From positions 62,001 to 126,000 of the forward strand of contig NZ_JACAVQ010000003.1 in the NCBI RefSeq assembly GCF_015354615.1: a stretch of DNA of 64,000 bases, written 5' to 3'. The stretch is from Aliidiomarina indica (GTDB lineage Bacteria; Pseudomonadota; Gammaproteobacteria; Enterobacterales; Alteromonadaceae). The notes beneath the pieces were generated by a model. That model was given only the letters and a program-made list of their open reading frames with translations, had not been told where the DNA came from and did not search any database. Shown one piece after another: positions 1 to 7,385 of the stretch. Made by a program: the position numbers and the translations under genes. The number at the start of each line of letters is the position of its first letter. The first letter of the stretch is position 1.

Positions 1-451
1 GCCAGATCGCTCGCAAGGCAACCATCGCGCCAACGCGATTAGCACTGCCGCAATGAAGTAGAGATGATTCACCATCAATACGGTTCATGACCTCATGGAA
101 AATACCCACGTAGTGGGGTGTGAGATCGGCTCCACCGGCGATAGGAATGTGAAAATACGCCATGGTTTCTTCGGTCGCCCAAGCGGCTGGATTAAAATCT
201 TCTGTTTCAGAAGGCGGGCGAAGATTTACTACATTCTTGACCCCGAGTTCCGCAAAAGCACTTAATTGCTCTCGGGTCGGTTGGCCTGCACTGAAGATGT
301 CATCCGTTGGTCGGTGCACATTATACACATCGGCCACAGATTCAGGGATCTCAGCCGACGCCCCATGATGATCACGTGCCTCAGCACAGGCCGATAGCAC
401 ACCCACAGCCAACATGAGCGGAACCGCCCATACAAAACGCAGAATATTCAT
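1..451 (-). CDS. Secreted DUF442 (beta-lactamase hydrolase-like) phosphatase, 3' truncated by window edge
   Basis: About 150 residues are visible and the C-terminus lies outside the window. Translation from the ATG at 451 gives an N-terminal hydrophobic signal ending near SACAEA, so the protein is exported and possibly a lipoprotein. The motifs PTREQLSAFAELGVKNVVNLRP and a later HCGSANRVGA are seen. The second is a CX4R active-site loop, typical of the DUF442/Blh branch of dual-specificity-like phosphatases and not of classical CX5R tyrosine phosphatases. The gene starts 10 bases after the copD stop on the same strand, so it is probably the last member of the copC-copD transcript. Its substrate is unknown. 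The family call is fairly safe. A link to metal physiology is inferred from position only. Confidence 0.7.
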   Translation of the reverse strand, partial: MNILRFVWAVPLMLAVGVLSACAEARDHHGASAEIPESVADVYNVHRPTDDIFSAGQPTREQLSAFAELGVKNVVNLRPPSETEDFNPAAWATEETMAYFHIPIAGGADLTPHYVGIFHEVMNRIDGESSLLHCGSANRVGAMVALRAIW

Positions 452-461
452 AAGTAATCCT

Positions 462-1328
462 CTAATTGTGTCCAACAACCACTGTAAACGTTGCTGTTAA
501 GGCAAAGATCACCGCAACACAGAGCATTTCGATATAAATAACCCATGCTAAGTACGGTGACACCGAGTCATCCTTTAAGCGTGGCACGATTACCCATTTA
601 TTCAAGCCCGCACAACCAAGTAAAATCGCCACGAAACACAGCTTAAGTAGTAACGCGATCCCATAGTCTGTTGCGACAAAGTCTGAGGGAGCCGACAGTA
701 ACGCCCAGGTCATAAAGATTCCAGCGAGGATAAGAATCCCAACAATCGCCTGCGCCCATTGGCCAAAGGTCTCAAACACTGATTTCCAGCTAGTCAGTGC
801 GGTTCTTCGCGCCGCGAACCACAAAGGCAATAGCGCACCGGTCCAAGCGCCAAGTGCTAAAACATGCAGCATGAGCGCAAGTTGTATCCATAATGGCGAT
901 GACGCAAGATGGCCACGCACCGTGAAGCCCCAAAGCAAGCCCGCATAGCCGAGCACCAACACCAGTCTCCAAATGTGCTGTTCTCGTCCCATACCAAAGC
1001 CAATTACCAAGAATGCAGCGATATGGGTCATCGCTGCTATTCCGGGTGGATCAAGCAGTAGAAATAGAAATAAATCCGCATCAAACATACCGCGAATGCC
1101 TGCTTGATTGATGCTGCCGATAAATAGGAAATAGCTGCTAATCGCTGATGTAACACCAAGACATGCGCCGATCCGCACATAACGCTGGTGTACCTTGGCA
1201 TCATCCGAACGGTAATCTGCTGGTGCTGACTTATGCCAGAGATAGGAAACCAAAACACCGCCAAGAACTGCAGCGGTGCTGGCATAAATCAGGGTGTAGC
1301 TTAATGCGACCCATATATCCCACGTCAT
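462..1328 (-). CDS. copD: CopD-family copper resistance/transport membrane protein
   Basis: A 288-residue polytopic inner-membrane protein with about eight hydrophobic segments. It has the CopD/PcoD-family layout, including the HIAAFLVIGFGMG, LHVLALGAWTGALLPLW and LLLKLCFVAILLGCAGLNKW segments. CopD proteins work with periplasmic CopC and are thought to move copper across the inner membrane. The start at 1328 lies 6 bases after the copC stop, so the two are translated together. No strong ribosome binding site is seen, which fits translational coupling. Conserved His residues in helices (for example in LMLHVLALGAW) are candidate metal ligands. Direction of transport cannot be read from sequence. 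Confidence 0.88.
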   Translation of the reverse strand: MTWDIWVALSYTLIYASTAAVLGGVLVSYLWHKSAPADYRSDDAKVHQRYVRIGACLGVTSAISSYFLFIGSINQAGIRGMFDADLFLFLLLDPPGIAAMTHIAAFLVIGFGMGREQHIWRLVLVLGYAGLLWGFTVRGHLASSPLWIQLALMLHVLALGAWTGALLPLWFAARRTALTSWKSVFETFGQWAQAIVGILILAGIFMTWALLSAPSDFVATDYGIALLLKLCFVAILLGCAGLNKWVIVPRLKDDSVSPYLAWVIYIEMLCVAVIFALTATFTVVVGHN

Positions 1329-1334
1329 CGCGGT

Positions 1335-1700
1335 TTAATCACGCTCAAGTACAAATAAAATTGTTCCTGACACACGATGTCCGTCCTCTCCAATCAATGT
1401 CCAAGTAATGGTGTAATCATCACTTTCAAGCTCTGGAACACTGATTCGAAACTGATCATTGGCGCGACGAGTACGACGAAAATCAATGTCTATGTCGCCT
1501 TGCTCATGACCATTCAGTTCCACCGAAAGCAACCGCACCTCTTCATTGTATTGAAGGTGAATGGCCGACGGTGAACTCGTGAGTCGATCCCCATTGGCTG
1601 GCGTTGATTGCACTAGCTGACTATGCGCTTGCGCGGATTGAGCCAGTGCTAGAAACGCCCAAATAACGCCTAACGCCATTATCTGGATATACAATTTCAT
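1335..1700 (-). CDS. copC: CopC-family periplasmic copper-binding protein
   Basis: A 121-residue protein with a signal peptide. Predicted cleavage after AQSAQA (residue 25) leaves His26 as the mature N-terminus. CopC proteins use the N-terminal amine and His1, with a downstream Asp-x-His, to bind Cu(II). That second element is present as GEDGHRVSG near residue 107. The Met-rich Cu(I) loop of the Pseudomonas protein is absent, so this is probably a Cu(II)-only form. A strong GAGGAG ribosome binding site precedes the ATG at 1700. copD follows after 6 bases, and the PepSY reductase gene ends 26 bases upstream on the same strand. Confidence 0.9.
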   Translation of the reverse strand: MKLYIQIMALGVIWAFLALAQSAQAHSQLVQSTPANGDRLTSSPSAIHLQYNEEVRLLSVELNGHEQGDIDIDFRRTRRANDQFRISVPELESDDYTITWTLIGEDGHRVSGTILFVLERD

Positions 1701-1726
1701 AAAAAATATCTCCTCTACTACTACGG

Positions 1727-3508
1727 TTATATTCCAAAGTCGTCATACCGAATGCGTTCTCTATCGACACCCAGTTGTTCAAGCATTCTAAGGGTTGCCG
1801 AAAGCATTTTAGGAGGACCGCACACATAGAAATCAAACGCCTGCATGTCGCTATTTGCAAGAAACGCAAACGCGGCCTCATGAACAAACCCTTCCTCTCC
1901 CATCCACTCACAACTAGGTTGCTTTGCTGAGAGGACCGGCACGTAGTTCACCTCTCCCCGTTGATTCAGTCGTTCAAACTCTTCGGAGTAGACCAATTCT
2001 TGTCGATTTCTCGCACCATAGAAGAATACCATACTGCGCGGCTCAGGTTCTGCAAGCTCCTCCTGAATAAGCGCGCGTAATGGAGCCATCCCTGCACCGC
2101 CGCCAATAAAGAATAGCTTCCGACCTTCACCAGGGATGCGCTGAAAATCACCATAAGGCCCTTCGGCAACAATTATTTCGCCTTCTTTCATGTTGCACAG
2201 GTAAGTTGATCCTATTCCTGGACGGTCGTGGCCATTCACTGGCGGTTGGTAACGAACCGTAAACACGAGTTCTTGGGTATCCGATGACGTTGCCATCGAA
2301 TAGCTACGACGAACTTCATGGTGGGTAAACACGGCTTCCTTAATATTTACCCATTCAGGAGAAAACGCCTCAGGGACATCACTAGGACGTACCGGTGTTT
2401 GCCCGGAAGGAATCAAAAACTGCATATACTGGCCCGCGGAGAAATCAAAATGACCGTCCCGAACCTTAAAACGCAATTCTTTTAACATAGGCGTTAAAAA
2501 TTTACTGCTAGTCAGTTCTAATGAAACTCGTTGAACATCTAATTCTTTCACTTCCACTTTAGAAGCATTGCCAATTTGATGCTGGCAGGCCAGACGATAT
2601 CCTTGCTCTAGCTGATCGTCAGTGAGTAAATCTCGCTCTGCCGAAGTGATTTTGGTCGATGCAGCTAGTTTCACGGTACATAAGCCACAGGTACCACCCC
2701 CACCGCAACCACTTTCAACGGGAATATCGTGTTTCTGCAGTGTTTGTAATATCGTTTTATGCGCTTTGTCTTGCAAGCGCACATCTTGGTTACCCACTCG
2801 GGCTTGTAACGTTGCATTGCGTAAACTTATACGCATTTCACCACTACCCAGTAACTTAACGAGCAATATAAGTCCGGATAATGCGAACCACAGGGTGACA
2901 ATTCCAGCGGTAATAATGACCAAGTTATTAAAGTTCCGACCACCGGTGTAATCTATAAAATGCAATCTGAACATCCAGTCAGCGACCACCCAGGGAGTAT
3001 TTCTGTGGTCGAGAACCGAGCCCGAGTGGCTATCCACGTACACTCGAGTGTTAAGATCATCATTGTACTCAATTCGGTAGCCTTGTCCTTGCCATCCATT
3101 TAATTCCCGCGTACGCGTGATGGCAGCAACCCTTACAGCTTCACCGGGGCCGGAGTAAGTTGAGTTTGCAATTTGTATTGCCAGATTTTGATGTGTCCGC
3201 CAATCTTGGCCGGTGCGCCCATCAAGGAAGCTCACACCCTCACTGTGATGAATTTCTACTTGAGGGATATTGGCAACCAAACGCGTGCGTATTTTCGTCA
3301 CATCATTAAAATTGCCCCACCACTCGGAGTTCAGTGCTGCCGCCTGCTCTGCACTGAGCCCCACTTGGGGTGGATGTTGATGGTACTGGTGCCCTTTCAT
3401 TCCGTGGTGATCAACGAGCGCAAAATAAAGGCCACTAATAGTCCATAGAATAATTTGAAGCAGAATAATTAAGCCTGTCCAACGATGAAGCCATTGCATA
3501 AATTTCAT
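1727..3508 (-). CDS. PepSY-TM protein fused to an NqrF-like [2Fe-2S]/FAD/NAD(P)H reductase
   Basis: 593 residues from the ATG at 3508, which overlaps the upstream PepSY stop by four bases (ATGA). An upstream in-frame extension exists but lacks support. Residues 1-220 form a PepSY-associated membrane module with helices near 10-30 and 195-220. Residues 225-325 are a plant-type ferredoxin domain with Cys268, Cys274, Cys277 and Cys308. Residues 330-593 are a ferredoxin reductase module: RRSYSMA for FAD near 400, FIGGGAGMAPLR for NAD, and YVCGPPKML plus RIRYDDFG at the end. These last motifs match NqrF of the Na+-pumping NADH:quinone reductase, but no other nqr gene is nearby. The likely role is NAD(P)H-driven electron transfer across the inner membrane to a periplasmic metal or metal chelate. 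The metal (iron or copper) is unknown. Confidence 0.85.
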   Translation of the reverse strand: MKFMQWLHRWTGLIILLQIILWTISGLYFALVDHHGMKGHQYHQHPPQVGLSAEQAAALNSEWWGNFNDVTKIRTRLVANIPQVEIHHSEGVSFLDGRTGQDWRTHQNLAIQIANSTYSGPGEAVRVAAITRTRELNGWQGQGYRIEYNDDLNTRVYVDSHSGSVLDHRNTPWVVADWMFRLHFIDYTGGRNFNNLVIITAGIVTLWFALSGLILLVKLLGSGEMRISLRNATLQARVGNQDVRLQDKAHKTILQTLQKHDIPVESGCGGGGTCGLCTVKLAASTKITSAERDLLTDDQLEQGYRLACQHQIGNASKVEVKELDVQRVSLELTSSKFLTPMLKELRFKVRDGHFDFSAGQYMQFLIPSGQTPVRPSDVPEAFSPEWVNIKEAVFTHHEVRRSYSMATSSDTQELVFTVRYQPPVNGHDRPGIGSTYLCNMKEGEIIVAEGPYGDFQRIPGEGRKLFFIGGGAGMAPLRALIQEELAEPEPRSMVFFYGARNRQELVYSEEFERLNQRGEVNYVPVLSAKQPSCEWMGEEGFVHEAAFAFLANSDMQAFDFYVCGPPKMLSATLRMLEQLGVDRERIRYDDFGI

Positions 3509-4221
3509 ACGAGCTTCCTCCGCGATGAACGTAGCGTTTGTAGCACCAGAATCGTACCGGTAAATGCAAATCCAAAGGTGGCGAGAATAAAGCCTCGCAA
3601 CCACCATGTTGTAATGTCTGTTCGGTCTTTATAATCCATGATGTGGAGCATCCACATCATGTCGAAACCGCGCCAGAAATCATGACGGCGCACCGTCATT
3701 TCTCCGGTTTCTCTATGCAAATACAGGCTCGTTCGGCCAAAGTCATCGAAATCAACACGCCACATGGGTAGATGCGCAGGATTGAGTTCCGTCGGTGCCC
3801 GCTCAGTCAATAGTTCTACCCGGGTGATATCTGCTTCGCCCTTTTTGTAATATCGAGCGGCAAGTGCTTCGATATCGCGATCAGACAGGGTAATCGTAGA
3901 TAAGTCCTTTAAACTCACTAGGAACTTTCTGTCTGGTGTATGGAGCTGCACTACTTCTTGGTAGTCTCCGTCGATAAAGCGACGCACAACCTGCGCATCA
4001 TAGACCCCAGAATAGGCTTCCAGCACCTCTGGTAAACGGTCGATGACGTCTTGGTTCTGGATTGGCAGATCGGCCTCTTGTGTCAGGTGAACGCCATGAA
4101 TGAATGGCAGCTTAAAAAAGACCATATAAGCGCCAGAAATTGCCCAAATGACCATTTGTACGCCTACAAAGAGCGAAAGCCACCTATGCCACGTTCGATA
4201 ACCGGAAGACTGCATTTGCAT
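3505..4221 (-). CDS. Short PepSY-associated membrane protein
   Basis: A 238-residue protein with one helix near residues 12-35 (WLSLFVGVQMVIWAISGAYM), a periplasmic region of about 155 residues, and a C-terminal helix (GFILATFGFAFTGTILVL). The WHRW start and the MLHIMDYKDR segment before the last helix match the PepSY-TM family, which accompanies ferric and other metal reductases. It lacks reductase domains of its own, and its downstream partner (stop/start overlap) carries them, so the two may form one membrane complex. The start at 4221 has a GGGGA ribosome binding site. An intrinsic terminator lies between it and the TonB-dependent receptor upstream. Confidence 0.82.
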   Translation of the reverse strand: MQMQSSGYRTWHRWLSLFVGVQMVIWAISGAYMVFFKLPFIHGVHLTQEADLPIQNQDVIDRLPEVLEAYSGVYDAQVVRRFIDGDYQEVVQLHTPDRKFLVSLKDLSTITLSDRDIEALAARYYKKGEADITRVELLTERAPTELNPAHLPMWRVDFDDFGRTSLYLHRETGEMTVRRHDFWRGFDMMWMLHIMDYKDRTDITTWWLRGFILATFGFAFTGTILVLQTLRSSRRKLV

Positions 4222-4235
4222 AAAGAATCCCCAAC

Positions 4236-4269
4236 TAAAAAGCGGCGAGAGAACATGTCTCCCGCCGCT
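4236..4269 (-). terminator. Intrinsic terminator after the TonB-dependent receptor
   Basis: A 12-pair stem (4241-4252 with 4258-4269, one A-C mismatch) and a five-base loop. On the minus strand it is followed by a run of five T. It lies 7 bases past the receptor stop and before the PepSY gene, so it should end or attenuate the receptor transcript. Confidence 0.8.
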
Positions 4270-4275
4270 ACAACA

Positions 4276-6984
4276 TTAGAATTGATAACGTAATTTCAGA
4301 TACAGTTGGCGACCCATCAAATCGTAGGTCATTGTATCTGTATTCGCATCTGTCCAACTCCGAATGAAAGGTGCTTTCTTATCGAAAAGATTGTTCACAC
4401 CAGCGCTCAACGTCCAGTTCTCGTCGAAGAACCACATGCCTTGAACATTGTGATAAAACACGTTCGACACACTTGAACCGATATCATCGGATGAAGCGTT
4501 GATATCGTCTGCCGAACCAATCATTCGAACGCCATAGTGGAACTGCCATTGCTCAGCGCTAAAGGTTGCTGATGCATCCGAGCGTAAACGCGCGAAGCTT
4601 CCGCTTCCACCCGTAATTTTACCCGCATAGCGAATTGGATTAGCTCCTGCAAATGGTTCCAATGTGTATTCGTCGAGATAGGTCATGTTCACGTTAAAGC
4701 GCGCATCAAGGCCAAACATCTGGGTACGGTAATACATTGACGCATCCACGCCTGATACAGTCTCTGTCGCCACGTTATCCGGCTGTGCAGATAGGAAGTT
4801 AATTGCGCCTGTTAACGGATCACGGGTGAACGTATCAGAACTACAGAAAGGATGAGATAGGTTCTCAGAGTTGTAACACGCCGATAATTTCGTTGATCCG
4901 GCCACGCCGCGAATCGCACTCTTTATTTTTATGTCGAAGTAATCAAGCGTGAACTGCAACCCTTCGACGTAAGGCACATCCCAGACAACACCCGCGGTAA
5001 ATGTATTGGCATCTTCGGGTTGCAAGTCTGGATTACCACCAGTGCGGGTCAGTACTGTTGAGCCCGACTGCGTGTATCCCGCAGGAACGCCATCAGCTTG
5101 ACAGTTCGAAGCAACCGTCGGATCTGCCCCAGGTTGGTCCCAGCCTGAACAGGGATCGGATGTAGTTAAGTTACCTTCACCAATACCGCCAAACAACTCA
5201 GGGATATTAGGAACGCGGAACGCCGTTGATTGCGTAGCTCGAAGCTTCAAATTGTCGTTTACAGCCCAGTGCAATCCAAGCTTGTAGTTACCATCACTAC
5301 CAAAAGTATCGTAATCGGAATAGCGATATGCGACATCTAAAGCAACATAGTCTGCGAAATCACGATCCACGAGTAGTGGAATTGAGGTTTCAACATAAGC
5401 TTCTGATACCGTGTACTCACCGCGGAGTGGTTCTTGACGGTTTGTATTCATAATACCCGCCACCACCGATGAATCCGGCTCACGCCAGCCACTTTCCTTG
5501 CGATGCTCAACTCCAAAGGCCACTGGAATCACACCATTACGAGTTTCAAATAAATCACCGGCAATATTTGCTGTAATGGACCGCTGTTGGTTACCACCAT
5601 AATCATTAATACGGAACAAGATATAGTCGAGTGCGTCTTGTGAAATATTACCCAGACCAATGAGGTCCGCACAGGGCACACCGTTACCGCAGGTGTCCGG
5701 ATCGATGGCTCGTCCTAAGCGCTCTAGGTTCACAATATTATCGGCTGCATCGTTACCTGTGGTGCGACCAAAATTATACGCAACTTCCCACGACCAATTG
5801 TTGTCCCAGAGGCCATTTAAACCGGTGACCATGCGGAAGGTATTTACGTCTTGCTCGAAATGACGTGGGCCTGCTTCTTCAAGACGGCGTTGTACGATTC
5901 GAATGTCCTCTCCCACTGGATTGTGTGGGTGATCGGCAGAGTAGTCTAAGTTACGTAAGGTACCTGGCGTCGCAATTTGATTTGAGCGACGATTGTTGTA
6001 CAGCACTTCCGCAAACGCGTAGGTTTCCTGACCAATTCGATAATCACCAAAACTTGAGAAGCTCAATGTGGTAACAGGGTTGACCGCGTTCAGCATGTTA
6101 AAGAAATCAACGTTGTGAACTGCTGGATCATAGGTGTCATATCCTTTCGGATCGCCACCTGGGGTTTGGTTGAAGTTAATCTGACGGCCAGTTTCTGGGC
6201 CGCTTGTAATGACTGCGCGACCACCTGGCGTAGAGGCGCTACCAAAGCATCCTAATTGGCCCGGAGAGGTTTCTGCAAGCGCACAAGATGCGCGATCTGC
6301 CATGTTCACCGCTTCTGTTGAACGATAACTTAATGTTGTCGTTAAGCGACCGCGATCCGAAGAGGTTCCAAGCATCATGTTAACGGAGGTTTCCTCACCA
6401 TCACCCTTATCGGTGCTCGCGAAACGTGCTTCGGTCATGAAGCCTTCGAAGTTCTTGCGGGTAATAATATTCACGACACCGGCAACCGCATCAGCGCCAT
6501 AAATCGCTGATGCACCGTCTTTCAATACCTCGACGCGTTCGATCATGGTTACTGGAATGGTATTCAAGTCGACCGCTGCGTTGGCTCCCGTACCACCATT
6601 TACGACACGACGCCCATTCAGTAACACCAAGGTACGGTTGACCCCGAGGCCTCGTAAATTTACTTGGGTTGTTCCCCAGCCACCACCTACCCAGTAAGCA
6701 CTGGTTTGGTTGCCGCCAAAACCTGCGGATGCGGACATTTTCTGAAGCAATAGTTCCATTGAGGTGACACCCGACAGCTCAATGTCTTCAGCTGTAAATA
6801 CTTGAATGGGCGCCGCACTTTCAGCTTCGCTTCTTAATACCCGTGATCCCGTTACCGAAATACGTTCAATTCTTTGCTCTTGTGCTTCTGGCTGTGTGTT
6901 TGTTTCTTGCGCTAATGCGCTAGTACTGGGCGCGACGATAAAGCCGACCGCGATAGCAACGCTTGATAATTTATGCATTTTCAT
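4276..6984 (-). CDS. TonB-dependent outer-membrane receptor
   Basis: 902 residues from the ATG at 6984, which has GGGGGA just upstream. A second ATG two codons later is possible. The signal peptide ends near STSALAQ. The TonB box region is ERISVTGSRV. The plug domain follows (APIQVFTAEDIELSG, LRGLGVNRTLVLLNGRRVV, VEVLKDGASAIYGADAVAGVVNIITRK), and then a large barrel ending in an aromatic residue (LKLRYQF), as expected for Bam-dependent assembly. This plug type is common in receptors of marine gammaproteobacteria and Caulobacter relatives that take up varied ligands. Neighbours encode PepSY reductases and copper proteins, suggesting a metal or metal-chelate ligand, but this is inference. It has its own promoter and terminator, so it may be regulated apart from the downstream genes. 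Confidence 0.92.
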   Translation of the reverse strand: MKMHKLSSVAIAVGFIVAPSTSALAQETNTQPEAQEQRIERISVTGSRVLRSEAESAAPIQVFTAEDIELSGVTSMELLLQKMSASAGFGGNQTSAYWVGGGWGTTQVNLRGLGVNRTLVLLNGRRVVNGGTGANAAVDLNTIPVTMIERVEVLKDGASAIYGADAVAGVVNIITRKNFEGFMTEARFASTDKGDGEETSVNMMLGTSSDRGRLTTTLSYRSTEAVNMADRASCALAETSPGQLGCFGSASTPGGRAVITSGPETGRQINFNQTPGGDPKGYDTYDPAVHNVDFFNMLNAVNPVTTLSFSSFGDYRIGQETYAFAEVLYNNRRSNQIATPGTLRNLDYSADHPHNPVGEDIRIVQRRLEEAGPRHFEQDVNTFRMVTGLNGLWDNNWSWEVAYNFGRTTGNDAADNIVNLERLGRAIDPDTCGNGVPCADLIGLGNISQDALDYILFRINDYGGNQQRSITANIAGDLFETRNGVIPVAFGVEHRKESGWREPDSSVVAGIMNTNRQEPLRGEYTVSEAYVETSIPLLVDRDFADYVALDVAYRYSDYDTFGSDGNYKLGLHWAVNDNLKLRATQSTAFRVPNIPELFGGIGEGNLTTSDPCSGWDQPGADPTVASNCQADGVPAGYTQSGSTVLTRTGGNPDLQPEDANTFTAGVVWDVPYVEGLQFTLDYFDIKIKSAIRGVAGSTKLSACYNSENLSHPFCSSDTFTRDPLTGAINFLSAQPDNVATETVSGVDASMYYRTQMFGLDARFNVNMTYLDEYTLEPFAGANPIRYAGKITGGSGSFARLRSDASATFSAEQWQFHYGVRMIGSADDINASSDDIGSSVSNVFYHNVQGMWFFDENWTLSAGVNNLFDKKAPFIRSWTDANTDTMTYDLMGRQLYLKLRYQF

Positions 6985-7068
6985 AATTCCCCCGGCATAT
7001 GCCATGTTGTTATAACGTGCACTTCTATTCATAGCAGCCATTATGTTGTATATGCAACTTCAATTTAT

Positions 7069-7080
7069 CGCTAATTAGCG
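7069..7080. promoter_or_regulatory. Perfect palindrome at the receptor start site (candidate operator)
   Basis: CGCTAATTAGCG is a perfect 12-base palindrome. It begins about 7 bases past the predicted -10 element, so it covers the expected transcription start of the receptor gene, a usual repressor position. It does not resemble a standard Fur box. The regulator is unknown. Confidence 0.4.
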
Positions 7081-7086
7081 GTGTAA

Positions 7087-7115
7087 ATTATTATTTTTAT
7101 TATATTTTTTGACAA
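7087..7115 (-). promoter_or_regulatory. Predicted sigma-70 promoter of the TonB-dependent receptor
   Basis: On the minus strand: -35 TTGTCA (7110-7115), a 17-base AT-rich spacer and -10 AATAAT (7087-7092). Each hexamer matches the consensus at five of six positions. The predicted leader is about 95 bases. Confidence 0.55.
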
Positions 7116-7385
7116 AAGGTCGCCCAAATCGTGATTTAATTACGACTTGTATAGATAACTATCTGTGTTTACTGTGTGTGTTTTAACGGTTTTTAAAGTT
7201 CCGCCTCACCTCCCTAATCGCAAGTTGTATGTGCATATATATATTCCAAATATGAATAACAATTTATCTGTTACGCCAAATAAGTTTAAAAAACGCGCTT
7301 TTTTCTAAGTAACTTCTGCATCGGCTTAGGTTAATCACGAGGGTGCGCATTGAAAAATCACGAAAACACCCTCGTCATGTCTAAT

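Larger units (their letters stand above)
6985..7385. other. 400-base intergenic region between cusA and the receptor gene
   Basis: No gene is supported here. It holds the receptor promoter (7087-7115), a perfect 12-base palindrome at the predicted start site (7069-7080) and an imperfect palindrome TTGTATATGCAA at 7046-7057. Just after cusA there is an 8-base inverted repeat, CGAGGGTG/CACCCTCG (7338-7345 and 7367-7374), with a 21-base loop and no T run. The middle (7120-7330) is AT-rich with nothing else recognisable. Confidence 0.6.

Noticed and set aside
7338-7374. Inverted repeat after cusA as an intrinsic terminator
   Set aside because: The arms are perfect (8 bases) but the loop is 21 bases and no T run follows on the minus strand.
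6985-7385. Cobalamin riboswitch or Fur box before the TonB-dependent receptor
   Set aside because: I found no B12-box-like conserved core and no good match to the 19-base Fur consensus.
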